DNA of 64,000 nt. It comes from Homalodisca vitripennis (taxonomy: Eukaryota; Arthropoda; Insecta; Hemiptera; Cicadellidae). The stretch spans positions 22,072,001-22,136,000 of the forward strand of contig NC_060209.1 in NCBI RefSeq assembly GCF_021130785.1, given 5' to 3'. The position numbers and the translations under genes were made by a program. The notes beneath the pieces were generated by a model. That model saw only the letters and a program-made list of their open reading frames with translations. It searched no databases and was not told the origin of the DNA. Shown one piece after another: positions 14,393 to 26,775 of this stretch. Numbering within the stretch: position 1 is the first letter of the stretch; each line of letters starts with the position of its first letter.

Positions 14393-14810
14393 AACATGAC
14401 TTTAAAAAGGGAAATAGAATTTCAGACATATGCCATCGTTGTATGTTACAAAAGCTATAACACAACGTTTCGAGGGTTAGAATCTATTCTCTTCGTCAGG
14501 TGGGGGAAGTATTAGTACATACAAAAATAAAGAACAGAAAGTAGAAAAGAAAAGAATTAAGAATTAAACATACCCAAAATAAAGAACAGAAAGTAGAAAA
14601 GAAAAGAATTAAGAATTAAACATACCAAAAGCTACTTGGAGTTCAGTCCAGTGCTTGGAGCAGCTTTTATTTTAGTATGTTCTAATAACTCCCCCACCTG
14701 ACGAAGAGGATAGACACCAATCCTCGAACTGTTGCCTCATACCTTATGTAACATATATGTCTATGGCAAATGTCCGAAATCCTGTTATCCTTTCAAACCT
14801 TCCATCGTCA
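14393..14810. repeat. Long imperfect inverted repeat (hairpin) at end of unit copy 1
   Basis: The left arm (about 14393-14531) and the reverse complement of the right arm (about 14667-14810) align along their whole length. Best conserved is the block around 14485-14510 (CTCTTCGTCAGGTGGGGG) against 14692-14717 (CCCCCACCTGACGAAGAG). The spacer of about 135 bp contains a direct duplication of roughly 50 bp (AAAATAAAGAACAGAAAGTA at 14524 and 14575). The arms could be terminal inverted repeats of a compact non-autonomous element or a fold-back element. No transposase remnant was found. Confidence 0.75.
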
Positions 14811-17800
14811 ATAACAAAATTTAAGCAAATAATGGCTTTAGAGCTGTAGGAAGAGTTTCGTGTATTTGTCTAAAAAAATTCCAAATCAATGCAAAGGCAA
14901 GTTGTAAAAACAGTAAATCAAATGTATAAAATTCTGCAGGAGTACAAGCGGCAGATATTTGACAAATGCAATTTAAATATGCAATTTGATTTTAATTTCA
15001 GTACATGAAAGGCATTATAAAAATATTCCACGTTTTATAATTTACATCATTATTCTATTCAAATTAAAACGTTAACAGTGAATAACTCTGTAACTAACGC
15101 GTAAATGTTAGCATCAATTATCGTGAACTGTGACTTTGAATCATCAGCACGAAGTGTGACTGAGTTCATTGACTCCTTTATTCCCATTATTAGTTTGTAC
15201 AGTGTGATAAGAAAATTAAACTGTGAAAACCGCAAAATTTACAGACCAATACTATGCGATTATTTGTAATGTATTGAACGTTTGGTACGTTTAAGTACCG
15301 GGACTGTGCAGAATACAAAGGGGATATTTGTTAAAACTATAATGTATGTCAACATCCGAATTGACATCAATATTTCCAAACTGGGCATAGAAACTATGAA
15401 ATAACAACTATATTACATATGGAGCTAATGAAGCGAGAAGTCATAAATGATAAGATTATGATTTCTTCCAAATACTGTTACTCATCGGCCGTGAAGACGC
15501 CTAATCATAAATATTAATTTTTGCATTTTTTTAACAGCCCAACATTCATACTATTTACAAAAGTGTTTACAGTTACTTAAAATTTATACTCTTTGTTGCT
15601 CTAAATTTTTTGCACAACAATCAAATGTATATAATTTTGCTACAATTTCAAAGAGATAACACTATCATTTTTTAAATTTAGTATACGGTATCTGAAAGTG
15701 GTGTCACACTAGTTTAAAATAAGTGGCAAAAAGTATACTTTACTACATTGCATTAGCATTTTTCTGTAGACTGATACATGCAATCAAATCAAAATAAGTT
15801 ACAATCGATACATACGTACAGTAAATTTATATGAACTCCAGTATTTCCAATAAATGTATTAACTTAAAAACTAAATACATATGTTGCGTATTGAAACAAA
15901 ACACGCCTTTCCTGTCACAGCGATATCCAGGCTAATCCCGTGTCCATGCAAATTAGGCCCGAGTCCGATACAATCACGGGCCACTATCGCCCCAAGAAAA
16001 TCATCCCTAGGCACTAAAACAATGATTCGAACAACTAAAAACCAAGATCGCTTGATCCTTATTTTAACTACATTTTGGTATTCCGGATCGTTTTTTTATA
16101 AAAGAAACATGCCATTTTAAATTGTATACATTTTCACAGATAAACATTTTACTGTATGCTAATTAAATGTGTAGTATATAACTAGCGATAGCAATGTTAC
16201 AAGTTTTCTCACAGAGATTTAGCTTGTTCAGTAAGACAGAAGGCCCGAAATAAGAATTTTGGATTAAGAGAACTTCTTCAAATGACTCCAGAACTGGTGG
16301 ATAACTCAATACTATTTTGTGCTTAAAGATATGTTACATCCTAATAATATTAAAAACGGAAAAGTGCTTTTGTTTGGTTGTTTTCCTTTCACGCGTAAAC
16401 TATTCGACCGATTGTACTGAGCTTTTGCATGGGTATTCTTATGGTCCCGGGGATGAATTCTTATTTTTTTAATCTCTCTAGGCTACGCCTTACTGGTCTC
16501 TAAATAATCAAAAGAACCCCACTATAGTCTCTAAAGTTACGAAATATTAATTAAAATGTTGTTAAATGCAATCAACTGTTTTGTGTTAACATTATTTTAT
16601 GACATCGCAACCATATATTTCATTCGACCACAATGTTAATATCACTGTGAATAATGTGCAAGAATGTCTGGGTACTCAAGTATGGTTGGCTTCTTAGACA
16701 TTGTGATGTGGTATTTTTATACTAACATGCTTCCTGAAGACATTTTCCCATACCACAATCCGAAATCAAGATTATAAATTATTTCTCAAATTTTGCATAA
16801 AGTATTTCCTCTTTATACCGGGACTAGATAATTCTGACCGAATTTAACTTGTCAGGACTAAGGATGTATGTATTGTTTCGTAATCGTGACAATAGGGCAA
16901 ACTCAACTAAAGCATTGGAAATATCCTGGATCAAAAGGAGATTGCAAGAGACGTAAGTAGACCTTTTTTGACAGAAGTGCACCTCCTGCTTGTCTTGAAA
17001 AAATTTTAATTATAATATTTTAAAACTTGAAGAAATTTCATGCAGATTTCGTCTTAAAAACATTTAATATAGCTACTAATAAGAGAGCTGTGACGTGTTA
17101 AAATTGTGACCAAAAACAGTATTTTGAGCGCAGCGAGTGAACACATTAATTTCTTGGTCTTGTTATTACGCACAAACTTTTTCCATTTAATCTTTGCTGT
17201 TAATGCTTTGAAAATTTGGAACATACTGTAAACTAAAAGTCTTTTGCAGGTAAGGGCTTCGTAATAGATAACTAAGTGGATGTTATAGACTTTCGTAGTT
17301 AATGAAACTAGCTCTGTCTGGTATTGCTCCATCATTTTTATTTCTATTTTAGAAAGTTTAATGCATAGATATTAATGTGGATGAACTGTAAGCAATGAAA
17401 TTAGAATTAAGAAATTTGTGTATAGTAGGTAGTGCCAATAAATAATGTTTATTTAAATCGAATTTAATCACTTATTGTTACCTAATCTGCATACACGAAT
17501 TGTACGTGACATGTGCAAAAACGCAATTCTAACTTCATAACTGAACTGTACTTTCAATCAAGTAAGCAGCTTGTACTAGTATTAACGTGGCTGTCATGCA
17601 GCTTGACACCGCCGCTAGATTAAACTGCGACCTGACGGCGACCACCTATACCCGTGCCATCACTACACGGCCGTCACTAATGGAGAATGTACATCACTGT
17701 AACGTCACCGTCAATTGACACGATACTGGCATTTTCACACGGAAAAATGGATGACATGATTATTACGGATATCTGCCATCATTATTCATCTCAAATATCT

Positions 17801-20800
17801 ATAGTGACATTTCAGTGATCTCCGAGAAAAAAATATAAGTAAATAAGATAAATCTTTAATTGCAGTCTATTATAAGAATCTAATAGAATTACTTATATGC
17901 TAAATGCTTTAGAATGTTTTTAAATATCTGTGTACCTCAATTTTTGTGCAGTCATATTATCATGCAGTGTGGATTTTAAATGCCATCTTTTCATACACTT
18001 TTCCACATCCTTTAAGATATTGATTCTACATTACCGCTAAACAGCGCTAAGTAGCAAGTACTTCGTTTTAAGTAAATTTTAGAATTTTGCCGCCATTTTA
18101 GACTCACCATATTTGAATTAGATATACTTTTTTAATGTCAAGGTAGTGTTGTGATATTATTTAAGCAGTCATTTAGCATAAATGTTTTGCTGGCCTAAAT
18201 ATTTTTATAGTTTCCAAAAGTAGTAATTTTTAAAGAATAAATATATTTCAACATTGTTTGCGGCATCAGGTTCAGTACAAGAAAATAAATGGAAATAACG
18301 TATCACAACACATTTTTACAGAATAAACACCAACTCCAATATGGCAGATACAAGATGCCGAAAATATGACCAGTGATAGTCGAGTCACTATCTGAATAGA
18401 TCGAATAGAATTAGGGAAATAATGTTTTAACTCACATCCTGTGAGTTTAATAACAAAAGATTACGTTTTTACCTGTGTTGAGGATGTTTTATTATCTCTA
18501 ACAACCTACCACGGTAACCCTTCACAAAAATTAAAATGAACATTGTTTATTGCAAGCATTGTAATTATAATAATTATTTCATACTAAATTTTTCAAGTGT
18601 GTAGAAATTGTGTACTGCGAAAGACACAGTAATGAGATTCCATATCAGTACTAGGGATAAACAATATGAACCAAGCACCTGCACCGGGTATCTAATAAGA
18701 AAAGTTTGAGATATAATTTGCTGTAAGTAACCATCTTACTCGTAAGCCATCCTTCCGTAAGCTGTTTAACAACTCCTTGATTTATAAGGCAACTTCAAAA
18801 CATAAATTAAACACCATAAAATACAAGGTACGATTTATTTTGTATCTTTTTGTATGACTTTGCTTCACACACACACGTGTTGTGATCACACGTCAATTAA
18901 ACATGCAACATTAACCAGTATATTCTCCTAGTTATAAAGAGTGACAACCCCCACGCACCGTGTATTAAGAGAGATAAGTAGGCATTTCCAAGAAATCTTC
19001 CAGTAGAGCTTCAGTTAACTTTTAACTGCAAAGTACATAATACTTTGATATCTTCAATTACTAGTAGGTATTAACGAGTACAACATTACATAAATATACA
19101 AAAACCACTCCCGACCTCACTCTGTTACTAAACGTTTCAAGCCTCAGCGGAACTGTTACTCTGCATCAATACCACTACCGTACGGCGCGGCGGAAGCGGC
19201 AGTATTCTGATAGCAGCTCAAATCGCATCAACTGTGACGTACCTGGGGTTGACAGCATCCATCTACATCTCATCTCAACTGATAAGATCCGCGTATTGAC
19301 GGAAAGAACAGTGAAAACCCATAAAGGTGTGGCTCAAACACTCAATTTCAATGGAAACTATGTTTTCCTGAACAGCAACCTGTGTGAATGTTCAATGCAC
19401 TTATTACTACTGTTGAATAATATTTAGTATACAATAATCACATATTGTAGCTTTAAAATAGTTTCGCTCTAAATGGAGTCAAAACTTATGTAAGTACCTA
19501 ATGTTAGATAGGTCGAGAAATTATTGCCAGGAAACCCATACATTTAAACGTAATACAAGAAAACTATTTACACGAAAGCACTCAAGCTGCTGGCCTTTCT
19601 AGCGACTGAAACTCTCAATTTTTTAATTAACACTGTTACTTAGCTAAGTAGTCACCATGGCAACGGAAACAGGCCTTCCGCAATAGTGGTGTGAGAAATA
19701 TTGATATGAATGAGAGGGGAATGGTTATCGCTTTTTTCAGAACTAGAATAAATGTAGTTCTACGACTTACTGATTCTAAATATGTTATCCTACTTGTCCA
19801 ACATTTAGGTATGAAAGTCCTACTATAAAAAATAGTCTCACTTTTTCACGTTAATAATATTTAGTTTGCTGTAAAACTTCACACTTAGAAACATATAAAC
19901 CAAATACATAAGAGATTAGTTGGTAAAGCGCCGTAGACAATGGAAAATTTGTGCTGCAGTTTTAAATTATTTACTTGTAATATTCTTAAAGTAAAATATG
20001 AAGGTGTCAGTTGAAATAAATTATCCAAGAAACAAATATTTATAACATGACAAATAATTTGACAAGAATTATTGACGTATATCTTAAAAATAACATACTC
20101 GTACATTTTTGTGACATTTCATGACTATTCCTAAATTTTAAAACTGTGTTTCAATTTTATAACTGCATTGCAAACATGTTTAGATATCTATAATTTAATT
20201 ATTTTTCGCTAAATGTATTTTTAAATTTTGTTTTTGTTTACATTTAAACTCTTCCATATAATCTTATGGATGATCCGATAACAATAAAGTAAAAGAACTA
20301 ATACTTGGAGAAAAGTTTTATTTTACAAAACCTCAATCAAGTATTTACTATATACTTAATTCAAGAAATTATAAACTAATTAAAGTGTTTTAAGATATTT
20401 CCTCAAATTTTAAATTTTAGTGCTGTAACGATATACAAGAGAAGGTAATATTGTCGAAAATTATGAGAATATATATATATATAAAGCTTGTAACTGTTTG
20501 TAACAAATCAAAACGTAACAAAGCTTGTAACAAATCTAAACGAGCATGGTAAGAACACGTAAAGCATAAACATTAATCAGCTGTTCGAAGTGAATTATTG
20601 TTTTACAAGATATTTTTACTTAATATTGCAATATTATTTACTAATTGTACTTCATATAGGAACTGTATACTTCATACAGGATGTTTTGAGAAAAAACGTA
20701 TAATTGATATTTTAGTTCTTTAAATTTTACATTTATTTATAATATATTGTAAAAAATATTATAAATTTTATTCAATTATTCTACAAGTTCCTAAATTTAA

Positions 20801-20821
20801 GTGCATATAAAATGTTTTAAA

Positions 20822-20826
<5 letters not shown>

Positions 20827-20854
<28 letters not shown>
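20827..20854. repeat. (AT)n microsatellite
   Basis: Fourteen AT dinucleotides in copy 2; the equivalent position of copy 1 (about 12380) has only a short TATAATATAA stretch. Confidence 0.9.
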
Positions 20855-22839
20855 CAAATTAATTGGCTTTATTTATTTTTATTTGTTTAGTTTCCTAGTG
20901 TTCTTGAATAATAACATTTATTATTCCTTAAACAGAGTGATATTACTTTTTCACACCTTGTGATAAAAATATAAAAAATAATCTTAGAGATTAATTTAAA
21001 TTAGTAACATATTTGGCTAGTTTTATAAAAATCCTTCTAAAGGAACATTTCTTACATTTTGATAGCATATTTTATTCAGACAGAAATATCGACATAACGT
21101 TTATTTATTTTTCATTTCTTGGCTAAATAACACATAGAAATAAAATCCTTAAAAATTTATTTCTTTTTATAATAATATATGCTATATTTTAGAGAAAATC
21201 TATAAAACATTGGAAAGGGGAAATCAATTTTGAGATTCGAAATGAAATTAAGACCTAGCGTATCTCACAAAAATATCAACGAGACACGTCAGTGTGATGA
21301 GAAAAAAGTAACAAGTGTTGATGCAGTATTTTATTCATCAATCATTCTGTGAAACAACGGAGACGAAATTATTTTTTTGTCAAAGTTATTTTTACTCAAC
21401 TTCCATTCCAACAAAGGCTCAGCAGAAAGTTGGAACACATCGACGTGAGAAAAACAGCTCTTTGTTCCGAACTTTATAATTTGTTAAATAATACATGGCA
21501 TATCAGAATTATAACGTGTATTTTTTTTTAATAATTGCATGAAAAAGCGTTCATCATTTACCGCACAAATTAACCGTCCAGCTGTGCGTTATATTGCAGT
21601 AATGATCGTTGCTGGGAGCGTATCGGCTGATTACATTGACAGAGTAATGAATGTATGAGCTTGCCTACCTTAGTAATGACCGTTCAATTATCAATGTTAT
21701 CTATAGATTTGAAGTATTATTTCACTTCAAAACCTCTAGAATGGAATAATTTTTACACAACATTTAGGTATGTTTGATCATATTTTTATTTTTTTGTTAA
21801 AAGTTTTTTGTTGTGACCTTTTAACTCGTAACTGTTTATAATTAATTTTAAAAAATTATTATGGAGTAGAAACAAACAAAATTCTATATCAATTGCATTA
21901 CTATCTCAGTTACGAGACAAATATTTTGTTAGAGTGCATTCTACAAAAATATAAATATTTAAACATAAGTAATCAAGAATAAAAACATTTTAACAAGAAC
22001 ATTTCTCTCTCCCCGTTTACATCAACGTTCCAACTCACTTAGTTGGAACATATTTACGAAAATGTAAAATTACGGGACGATTCAGATAAATTTCACATTT
22101 CTAAGTTGCAACACTGGTAATGTATAGGTGGCATATTTTACTGGGTATTGTTGACTTTTGTCATTTATCATGTGGAAGATTTTTCCACTGTAGAATGTTT
22201 TAAAATAATTTAAATTAAATAATGACAATGTTATAATCAATATTAGGGCACTATACAATTACATCGATAGCCATAAATTTACACCAAAGGCGTCAGAAGA
22301 AAAAATTCAACAAAACCCTATCCGTGTTGGATGTGCAAAGACCACCAGTATGTCCTTGCTGTGGTGTGTATGTCGCATTTATCACCGTAGCGACCGCAAG
22401 CCCTTATGACAAGCCGTCAATTTGTAATCGTTAGCAGCATTTAGCTTTTACCTAAAACACAACAAAGCTCTCTTGACTGAATATATGCATTACTATATAC
22501 AATTTCATATAGATTTATCTGATCTTTATCGTAAAAAAGATCATTGACGAAGTACATTGTTAACTTGGTGTTTGAGATGACTCTTGTTGTTGGCAATTTT
22601 GAAAATAAATGTAATTCCCCATCGTATATTATAACTTTAATGAATACGTAGACAGGACCCTTTAGACTAGAGGGTCTAGGTTATAGCATTAATTTCGTTT
22701 CTAAAATATTGCGCCAGTCCCAACAAAGCTGGCTGAAAAATAAATACTTGGCTGTTTTTTTTTTAATATGCACAAAACCTCATGCCATTGGATTATTTCC
22801 ATTAGAGTCAGTGAAACAGAAGGTATTTGTTAAACAGCT

Positions 22840-23215
22840 CAACATGACTTTAAAAAGGAAAACGGAAATTCAGACATATGCCATCGTTATATGTTACAAA
22901 ATCTATAACACAACGTTTCGAGGGTTAGAATCTATTCTCTTTATAAGGTCGGGGAGGTATTAGTACATACAAAAATAAAGAACATATAAAAGAAAAGAGT
23001 TCAAACATGCCCAAAAGCTACTTGGAGTTCAGTCCAGTGATTGGAGCAGCTTTTATTTTTGTATGTTCTAATAACTCCCCCACCTGACGAAGAGGATAGA
23101 CACCAATCCTCGAACTGTTGCCTTATACCTTATGTAACATATATGTCTATGGCAAATGTCCAAAATTCTATTATCATTTCTAACCTTCCATCGTCAATAA
23201 CAAAATTTAAGCAAA
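22840..23215. repeat. Inverted repeat (hairpin) at end of unit copy 2
   Basis: Counterpart of 14393-14810 with a shorter spacer, because the roughly 50-bp internal duplication is absent. The right arm carries the CACCTGACGAAGAGGATAG block near 23079. The left arm has changed at the matching place (CTCTTTATAAGGTCGGGGAG near 22938), so the stem has decayed compared with copy 1. Confidence 0.7.
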
Positions 23216-25049
23216 TAAAGACTTTAGAGCTGTAGGAAGAGTTTCGTGTATTTGTCTAAAAAAATTCCAAATCAATGCAAAGGCAAGTTGTAAAAACAGT
23301 AAATCAAATGTATAAAATTCTGCAGGAGTACAAGCGGCAGATATTGGACATATGCAATTTGATATTTTAGTTGCAGTACATGAAAGGCATTATAAACATA
23401 TTCCAAGTTTTATAATTTACATCATTATTCTATTCAAATTAAAATGTTAACAGTGAATAACGCTGTAACTAACACGTAATGTTAGCATCAACTATCGTGA
23501 ACTGTGACTTTGAATCATCAGCACGAAGTGTGACTAAGTGACTAAGTTCAATGACTCCTTTATTGCCATTATTAGTTTGTACTGTGTGATAAGAAAATTA
23601 AACTGTAAAAGCCGCAAAATTTACAGACCAATACAATGCGATTATTTGTAATGTATTGAACGTTTGGTACGTTTAAGTACCGGGACTGTGCAGAATACAA
23701 AGGGGATATCTGTTAATGTATGTCAACATCCGAATTGACATCAATATTTCCAAACTGGGCATAGAAACTATGAAATAACAACTATATTACATATGGAGCT
23801 AATGAAGCGAGAAGTCATAAATGATAAGATTATGATTTCTTCCAAATACTGTTACTCATCGGCCGTGAAGACGCCTAATCATAAATATTAATTTTTGCAT
23901 TTTTTTAACAGCCCAACATTCATACTATTTACAAAAGTGTTTACAGTTACTTAAAATTTAAACTCTTTGTTGCTCTAAATTTTTTCCACAACTAACAAAT
24001 GTATATATTTTACGTCCAATTTCAAAGAGATAAACACTATCATTGTTTAAATTTAGTATACGGTATCTGAAAGTGGTGTCACACTAGTTTGAAATAAGTG
24101 GCAAAAAAGTATACTTTCTACATTACATTAGCATTTTTCTGTAGACTGATAGATGCAATCAAATCAAAATAAGTTACAATCGATACATTCGTACAGTAAA
24201 TTTATATGAACTCCTGTATTTCCAATAAATGTATTAACTTAAAAACTAAATACGTATGTTGCGTATTGAAACAAAACACGCCTTTCCTGTCACAGCGATA
24301 TCCAGGCTAATCCCGTGTCCATGCAAATTAGGCTCGAGTCCGATACAATCACGAGCCACCATCGTCCCCAGAATATCATGCCTAGGCACTAAAATACTGA
24401 TTTCAACAACTAAAAACTAAGATCGCATGCTTATTTTAACTACATTTTGGTATTCCGGGTCATGTTTTTATAAAAGAAACATGTCAATATAAATTGTATA
24501 CATTTTCACAGTTTTATACTATGCTAATTAAATGTCTGATGTATAGCTAGCGATAGCAATGTTACAAGTTTTCTCACAGAGATGTAGCTTGTTCAGTAAG
24601 ACAGAAGGCCCAAATGAGAAATTGGGTTTAAGAGAACTTTTCCAAATTACTGCAAAACTGGTCGGTAACCTAATATTAAATAATCTTTAGTGATATGTTT
24701 ATGTCCTTTCACATTTATATTAAGATATGTTTACATCCTAATAATATCATAAATGTGAAAGTGCCTTTGTTTTACTTTTACCCGTAAACTATTCTGCCGA
24801 TTGTATTGAATTTTGGCATGGACATTCTTATGGTCACAAGGATGAATATAGGCATATTCTTATTTCAAACATCTCTCTAGGCTACGCCTCACTAGTCTCT
24901 AAAGCAGCAAAACACCCATCTTAACTTCTAAAGTTACCAAATATCTTGTTGCATGTTAAATGCAATCAACTGTTTTGTGTTTAACATTGTTTGAGGACAT
25001 CGCAACTATATTTTTATTTAATTCCACCACAGTTTAAATGTTACTGTAA

Positions 25050-25121
25050 TATTGTATACTTGACGATTGCTATAACATTGTTTTTATGTTCTACGCAATA
25101 AACAATGTATTATTATTATTA
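25050..25121 (+). mobile_element. Short LINE 3' tail with target-site duplication
   Basis: A 72-bp insertion ends in GCAATAAACAATGTATTATTATTATT, here given as the pieces GCAATAAACAATG and (TAT/TTA) repeats. This is the usual 3' end of a severely 5'-truncated LINE. It is bracketed by TTACTGTAA at 25041-25049 and TTACTGTGA at 25122-25130. Copy 2 has the uninterrupted site (TATCACTGTGAATAATG near 16640). Confidence 0.75.
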
Positions 25122-26711
25122 TTACTGTGAATTTTTATGTATAAGAATATTTAGATACTCAAGTTTGGTTGTATTCTTTGACATTGTGGTGTGGTATTTT
25201 TACACTAATGCTTCTACGAGCCATTTTTGTTATACTACAGTCCTATAAACAAGACAATGAGTGATAAATGTTGTATAAAGGATTTCCTCTTTATACCAAG
25301 ACTAGATAATTCTGACCGCATTTAATTTCTCAGGATTTAGAATATATGTATTGTTTCGTAATCGTGACAATATGGCAAACTCAACTAAAGCATTGGAAAT
25401 ATCCTAGACCAAAAGGAGATTGCAAGAGACGTAAGTAGACCTTTCTTGACAGAAGTGCACCTCCTGCTTGTCTTGAGAAAATTTGCATTATAATATTTTA
25501 AAACTTGAAGAAATTTCATGCAGATTTCGTCTGAAAAACGTTTAATATAGCTACTAATAATAGAGGTGTAACGTTTTGAAATAGAGACCAAAACACTATT
25601 TTGAGCGCAGCGAGTGAACTACGCAACCATAATTGCACTTAACCACATTAATTTGTTGGTCATGTTATTACGTACAACTTTTTCCATTCAATCTTTGCTG
25701 TTGATGCTTTGAAAATTTGGAACACACTGTATACTAAAAGTCTTTTGCAGGTAATAGATAATAGCAGGTGCTTTGTAATAGATAATGAAGCGGATGTTAT
25801 AACCCTTCGTAATTGATCAAACTAGCACTGGCTGGTATCGCTCCATAATTTTTATTGCTATTTTAGAAAGTTTAATACATAAATATTAATTGGATAAACT
25901 GTAAGCAAAGAAATTAGAATCAAGAGGTTTGAGTATTAAATAATGGTGGCGCCATTAAATAATATTTATTTAATTCGAATTTACTCAGTCATTATTAACT
26001 AATCTGTACGCACGAATTTTACGTGACATGTGCAAAAAGGCAATTGTAACTTCATAACTGAACTGTACTTTCAATCAAGTAAGCAGCCTGTACTAGTATT
26101 AAACGTGGCTGTCATGCAGCTTGACACCGCCGCTAGATTAAACTGCAAACTGACGGCGACCACCTATACCCGTGCCGTCACTACACGGCCGTCATTAATG
26201 GAGAATGTACATCACTGTAACGTCACTGCCAATTGACACGATACTGGCATTTTTACACAGATAATGGATGACATGATTATTACGGATATCTGCCATCATT
26301 ATTCATCCCAAATATCTGTAGTGACTTTTCAGTGATCTCCGAGAAAAAATGTGAGTAAATAAGATAAGACTTTAATTGCAGTGTATTAAAAAAATCTAAT
26401 AGAATTATTTATATGGTAAAATGCTTTAGAATTTTTATAAATCTCTTTGTACCTCACTTTTTGTGCTGTCTCATTATCATGCAGGGTGGGTTTTAAATTT
26501 CATATTTTCATACACTTTTCCTCATCCTTTAAGATATTGATTTCACATTACCGCTAAACACCGCTAAGTAGCAAGTACGTCGTTTTGAATAAATTTTCCA
26601 CCATTTTGGACTCACCATATTTGAATTAGATATACTTTTTTAATGTAATTTTTAAAGTGTGTAGAATTTCTGTACTGAAAACGCATAGCATTGAGACTTT
26701 ATATAGGTACT

Positions 26712-26775
26712 AGGGTGAAACAATATGAACCAAGCACCTACACTGGGAGGTGCTTGGTTCATATTGTTTAACCCT
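26712..26775. repeat. Near-perfect 28-bp inverted duplication
   Basis: Arms 26712-26739 and 26748-26775 are reverse complements with one mismatch (GGGTGAAAC against GGGTTAAAC) around the 8-base loop ACACTGGG. The arm contains CAATATGAACCAAGCACCT. Copies 1 and 2 carry only the left arm sequence, so the right arm arose as a templated inverted duplication in copy 3. Confidence 0.9.

Larger units (their letters stand above)
5940..15270. repeat. Tandem unit, copy 1 (with LINE insertion)
   Basis: First copy of the ~8.4-kb unit. Its left edge (5940-6400) is clearly more diverged from copies 2 and 3 than the rest, for example GTTCCGGGACTGTACAG versus GTACCGGGACTGTGCAG. It is longer than copy 2 because of a LINE 3' fragment at about 6405-7240 and a long (AT)n tract at 7419-7464. 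Its right end contains the hairpin at 14393-14810. Confidence 0.8.
15271..23655. repeat. Tandem unit, copy 2
   Basis: Middle copy, about 8.38 kb and the least disrupted. Its right-hand third is close to identical with copy 1: 13860-14090 against 22315-22550 shows only a few substitutions and small indels. Its left end at 15281-15560 is nearly identical to the left end of copy 3 at 23664-23945. Elsewhere the copies differ by many small indels. The hairpin of copy 1 is present here at about 22840-23215. No gene was recognised; ORFs of 60-93 codons are shared shadows without conserved reading. Confidence 0.8.

Noticed and set aside
15881..16120. 79-codon plus-strand ORF shared in part by the three tandem copies (7415-7672, 15881-16120)
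   Set aside because: Frame and length differ between copies and copy 3 does not keep it; no conserved protein pattern.
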